Below are positions 62,968 through 64,000 of a DNA stretch of 64,000 bases, piece after piece. Source of the DNA: Ureibacillus composti (lineage in GTDB: Bacteria; Bacillota; Bacilli; Bacillales_A; Planococcaceae); NCBI GenBank assembly GCA_030348875.1, contig JAUCEP010000002.1, positions 637,001-701,000 of the forward strand, given 5' to 3'. Within the stretch, counting starts at the first letter, position 1; each line of letters begins with the position of its first letter. Under the pieces are notes generated by a model. It ran no database searches, had not been told where the DNA came from, and saw only the letters and a list, made by a program, of their open reading frames with translations. The position numbers and the translations under genes were made by a program.

Positions 62968-63486
62968 ATGGCAAATGAAGAAAAACCAAAACAAAAGATG
63001 GGCTTTACCATTATTAAAGATGATCCAACTGATGGACATAAAGGATATGGGATCGGATCATTGTCTCTTGAAAACGTATCACCTGTATTTATCGATATAG
63101 AAGAGAAGCGTGCATTTATTGATATTGGTGCAATGCATGCGAAAAGTGACATTGAACGCGGAATTAAATTTACCATGAACCGTGAAGACTCAGAAGGTGG
63201 AAAACCTTACTGGCTAGTATGGGTTACGATTGATTTCAATGAAGCAGGCCCATACTTTGCGGGAGTTACAGCTTGTGAAATGGTTGTAAATCGTGAAAAA
63301 CGTCGTGGATATAAAATTTTAGCTGACCATGTTAATAGAATGGATAAGTCAATGAAGCGAAGAATTCTTGTAGATAATATGGATGATTCTTCTAAAAAAG
63401 TTTTAGCTGAATTTTTGCAATCTCATAATCAAGAAATGTGGAACCGCAGCAGTGAACAGTTAAAACAAGAATTAGCTGTTGAATAG
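62968..63486 (+). CDS. ywhD: YwhD family protein
   Basis: The 172-residue protein begins with MGFTIIKDDPTDGHKGYGIGSLSLENVSP and contains GAMHAKSDIERGIKF and YWLVWVTIDFNEAGPYFAG, which mark YwhD. No function is established. It is soluble and without cysteine clusters. GGAGGT stands about 13 bp before the ATG. Confidence 0.9.
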   Translation: MANEEKPKQKMGFTIIKDDPTDGHKGYGIGSLSLENVSPVFIDIEEKRAFIDIGAMHAKSDIERGIKFTMNREDSEGGKPYWLVWVTIDFNEAGPYFAGVTACEMVVNREKRRGYKILADHVNRMDKSMKRRILVDNMDDSSKKVLAEFLQSHNQEMWNRSSEQLKQELAVE

Positions 63487-63660
63487 TTGATTAAGGGTTG
63501 AATTAGAGGTTTTAGATAAAGATTTATTTGTGGTAAAATGTGGTTTTGCTGTGACGTCAATACCATTTAGGTAAAAATTTATTATATGTGGATAATTTGT
63601 GACAATTCTTTGTTGCATTTAGAACCTTATTGAAAGTGTTTTCAAAAAAAAGTAAACTGA

Positions 63661-63830
63661 GACTAAGCTTGCAGTAGTAAGCTAGGACAATTGGCGGAAC
63701 GATAAGCTTGAGAGTTAAGCGGCATTTGATTTTCCCAAGCCAGATGCCCCATGATTCTCGGGCTTAGCGCTCGCCATAAAAAAGCTCTTTCTTATCTCCG
63801 GATTTCTCCGGTTAAGAAAGAGCTTTTTTA
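63661..63830 (+). other. Candidate structured RNA with its own terminator
   Basis: A long imperfect hairpin spans 63693-63775. GGCG pairs with CGCC, CG with CG, TAAGC with GCTTA, GAGA with TCTC, and GGCATTTG (63721-63728) with CAGATGCC (63741-63748), in nested order, about 23 pairs in all. A short hairpin CTAAGCTT/AAGCTAG precedes it (63663-63684), and a strong terminator follows 8 bp later. TAAGC occurs four times, so other foldings compete. I know no matching RNA family. The gap 63487-63911 holds no gene. Confidence 0.5.
63781..63830. terminator. Bidirectional terminator
   Basis: AAGCTCTTTCTTA and TAAGAAAGAGCTT form the stem, with an inner CCGG/CCGG pair, and T runs on both strands. It ends the candidate RNA on the plus strand and the partial gene at the window edge on the minus strand. 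Confidence 0.92.
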
Positions 63831-63911
63831 ATGTTATATAAATTGTTTTCAGATCTTGTTTAGAACTTTTAGATGAAAGTGGCACTTCATCTTTTAGAAA
63901 CCTTGACTGAG

Positions 63912-64000
63912 TTATCCACCGAAAAATCCATTAAACGACTCAAAAGGGAAGAGGTCTAAGAAATTTCCCCAACCACGATCTTCTTTAAAGAACTCGATGT
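63912..64000 (-). CDS. 3' end of a minus-strand gene, possibly pbpG (penicillin-binding protein)
   Basis: The last 28 codons of a frame entering from the right edge are visible. The end reads DRGWGNFLDLFPFESF and then NGFFGG before TAA (63912-63914). An aromatic, glycine-rich tail of this kind is seen at the end of some class A penicillin-binding proteins. In Bacillus subtilis pbpG (ywhE) lies next to ywhD, so that identity is plausible. The part visible is too short for a family assignment. Confidence 0.45.
   Translation of the reverse strand, partial: IEFFKEDRGWGNFLDLFPFESFNGFFGG

Overview
The window is low-GC chromosomal DNA from an endospore-forming member of the Bacillales. A GerA-type germinant receptor operon, the coat protein GerQ, an RsfA-type prespore regulator, the coproheme decarboxylase HemQ, the bacillithiol deacetylase BshB2 and the octanoyl transferase LipL are all Bacillales markers. 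Scattered pieces of gene order match the ung/ywd, ywf and ywh neighbourhood of Bacillus subtilis. The many short intergenic repeats and the overall gene mix suggest the Planococcaceae (Lysinibacillus/Solibacillus/Ureibacillus type). This genus-level guess is inference.

Layout. 1-2.4 kb: 3' end of a copper ATPase, a 52-bp tandem repeat array, and a YdhK-like lipoprotein. 2.4-6 kb: gerA-type operon on the minus strand. 6-10.4 kb: an aminotransferase, an orphan holin-like gene and topB. 10.5-16.2 kb: a phosphate block of pstSCAB behind a PhoP-type box, followed by a Na/Pi cotransporter. 16.3-21 kb: an unknown gene, a YbaK-type deacylase, a YczE-like membrane protein, kbl and a double P-loop ATPase. 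Two 21-bp repeat arrays follow. 21.2-27.4 kb: an oxidoreductase, the methionine importer metNIQ, and divergent mtnE/mtnU of methionine salvage. 27.7-29.5 kb: an SOS-boxed UvrX-type polymerase with its YolD partner. 29.5-34.5 kb: a LysR-controlled tricarboxylate locus (CitMHS carrier, AbrB-family membrane protein, TcuA-like flavoenzyme). 34.7-36.8 kb: an unknown secreted or anchored protein and a short-chain L-threonine dehydrogenase. 37-42.1 kb: trpDCFBA behind a tryptophan T-box leader, with no trpE or trpG. 42.2-46 kb: queT with a preQ1 riboswitch, then a TrpXYZ-like ABC importer. 46.4-49.8 kb: a NERD protein, a 1-kb higher-order repeat array and ilvA. 50-56.6 kb: a YjiH transporter, bshB2-yojF, ung with its small partners, an M20 amidohydrolase and gerQ. 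57-64 kb: hemQ, lipL, a modular hairpin-repeat cluster, rsfA, a DUF1450 protein, the HD phosphohydrolase YwfO, a tautomerase, ywhD, a candidate structured RNA and the 3' end of a probable penicillin-binding protein gene.

Functionally this is ordinary core metabolism (phosphate, methionine, tryptophan, threonine/glycine, heme, lipoate) with visible regulation: a Pho box, an SOS box, a T-box, a preQ1 riboswitch and a possible cre site. The least explained material is non-coding. It comprises four phased tandem arrays (one of 52 bp, three of 21 bp), two clusters of nested hairpin modules, and three or four folded intergenic regions that match no RNA family I recognise.
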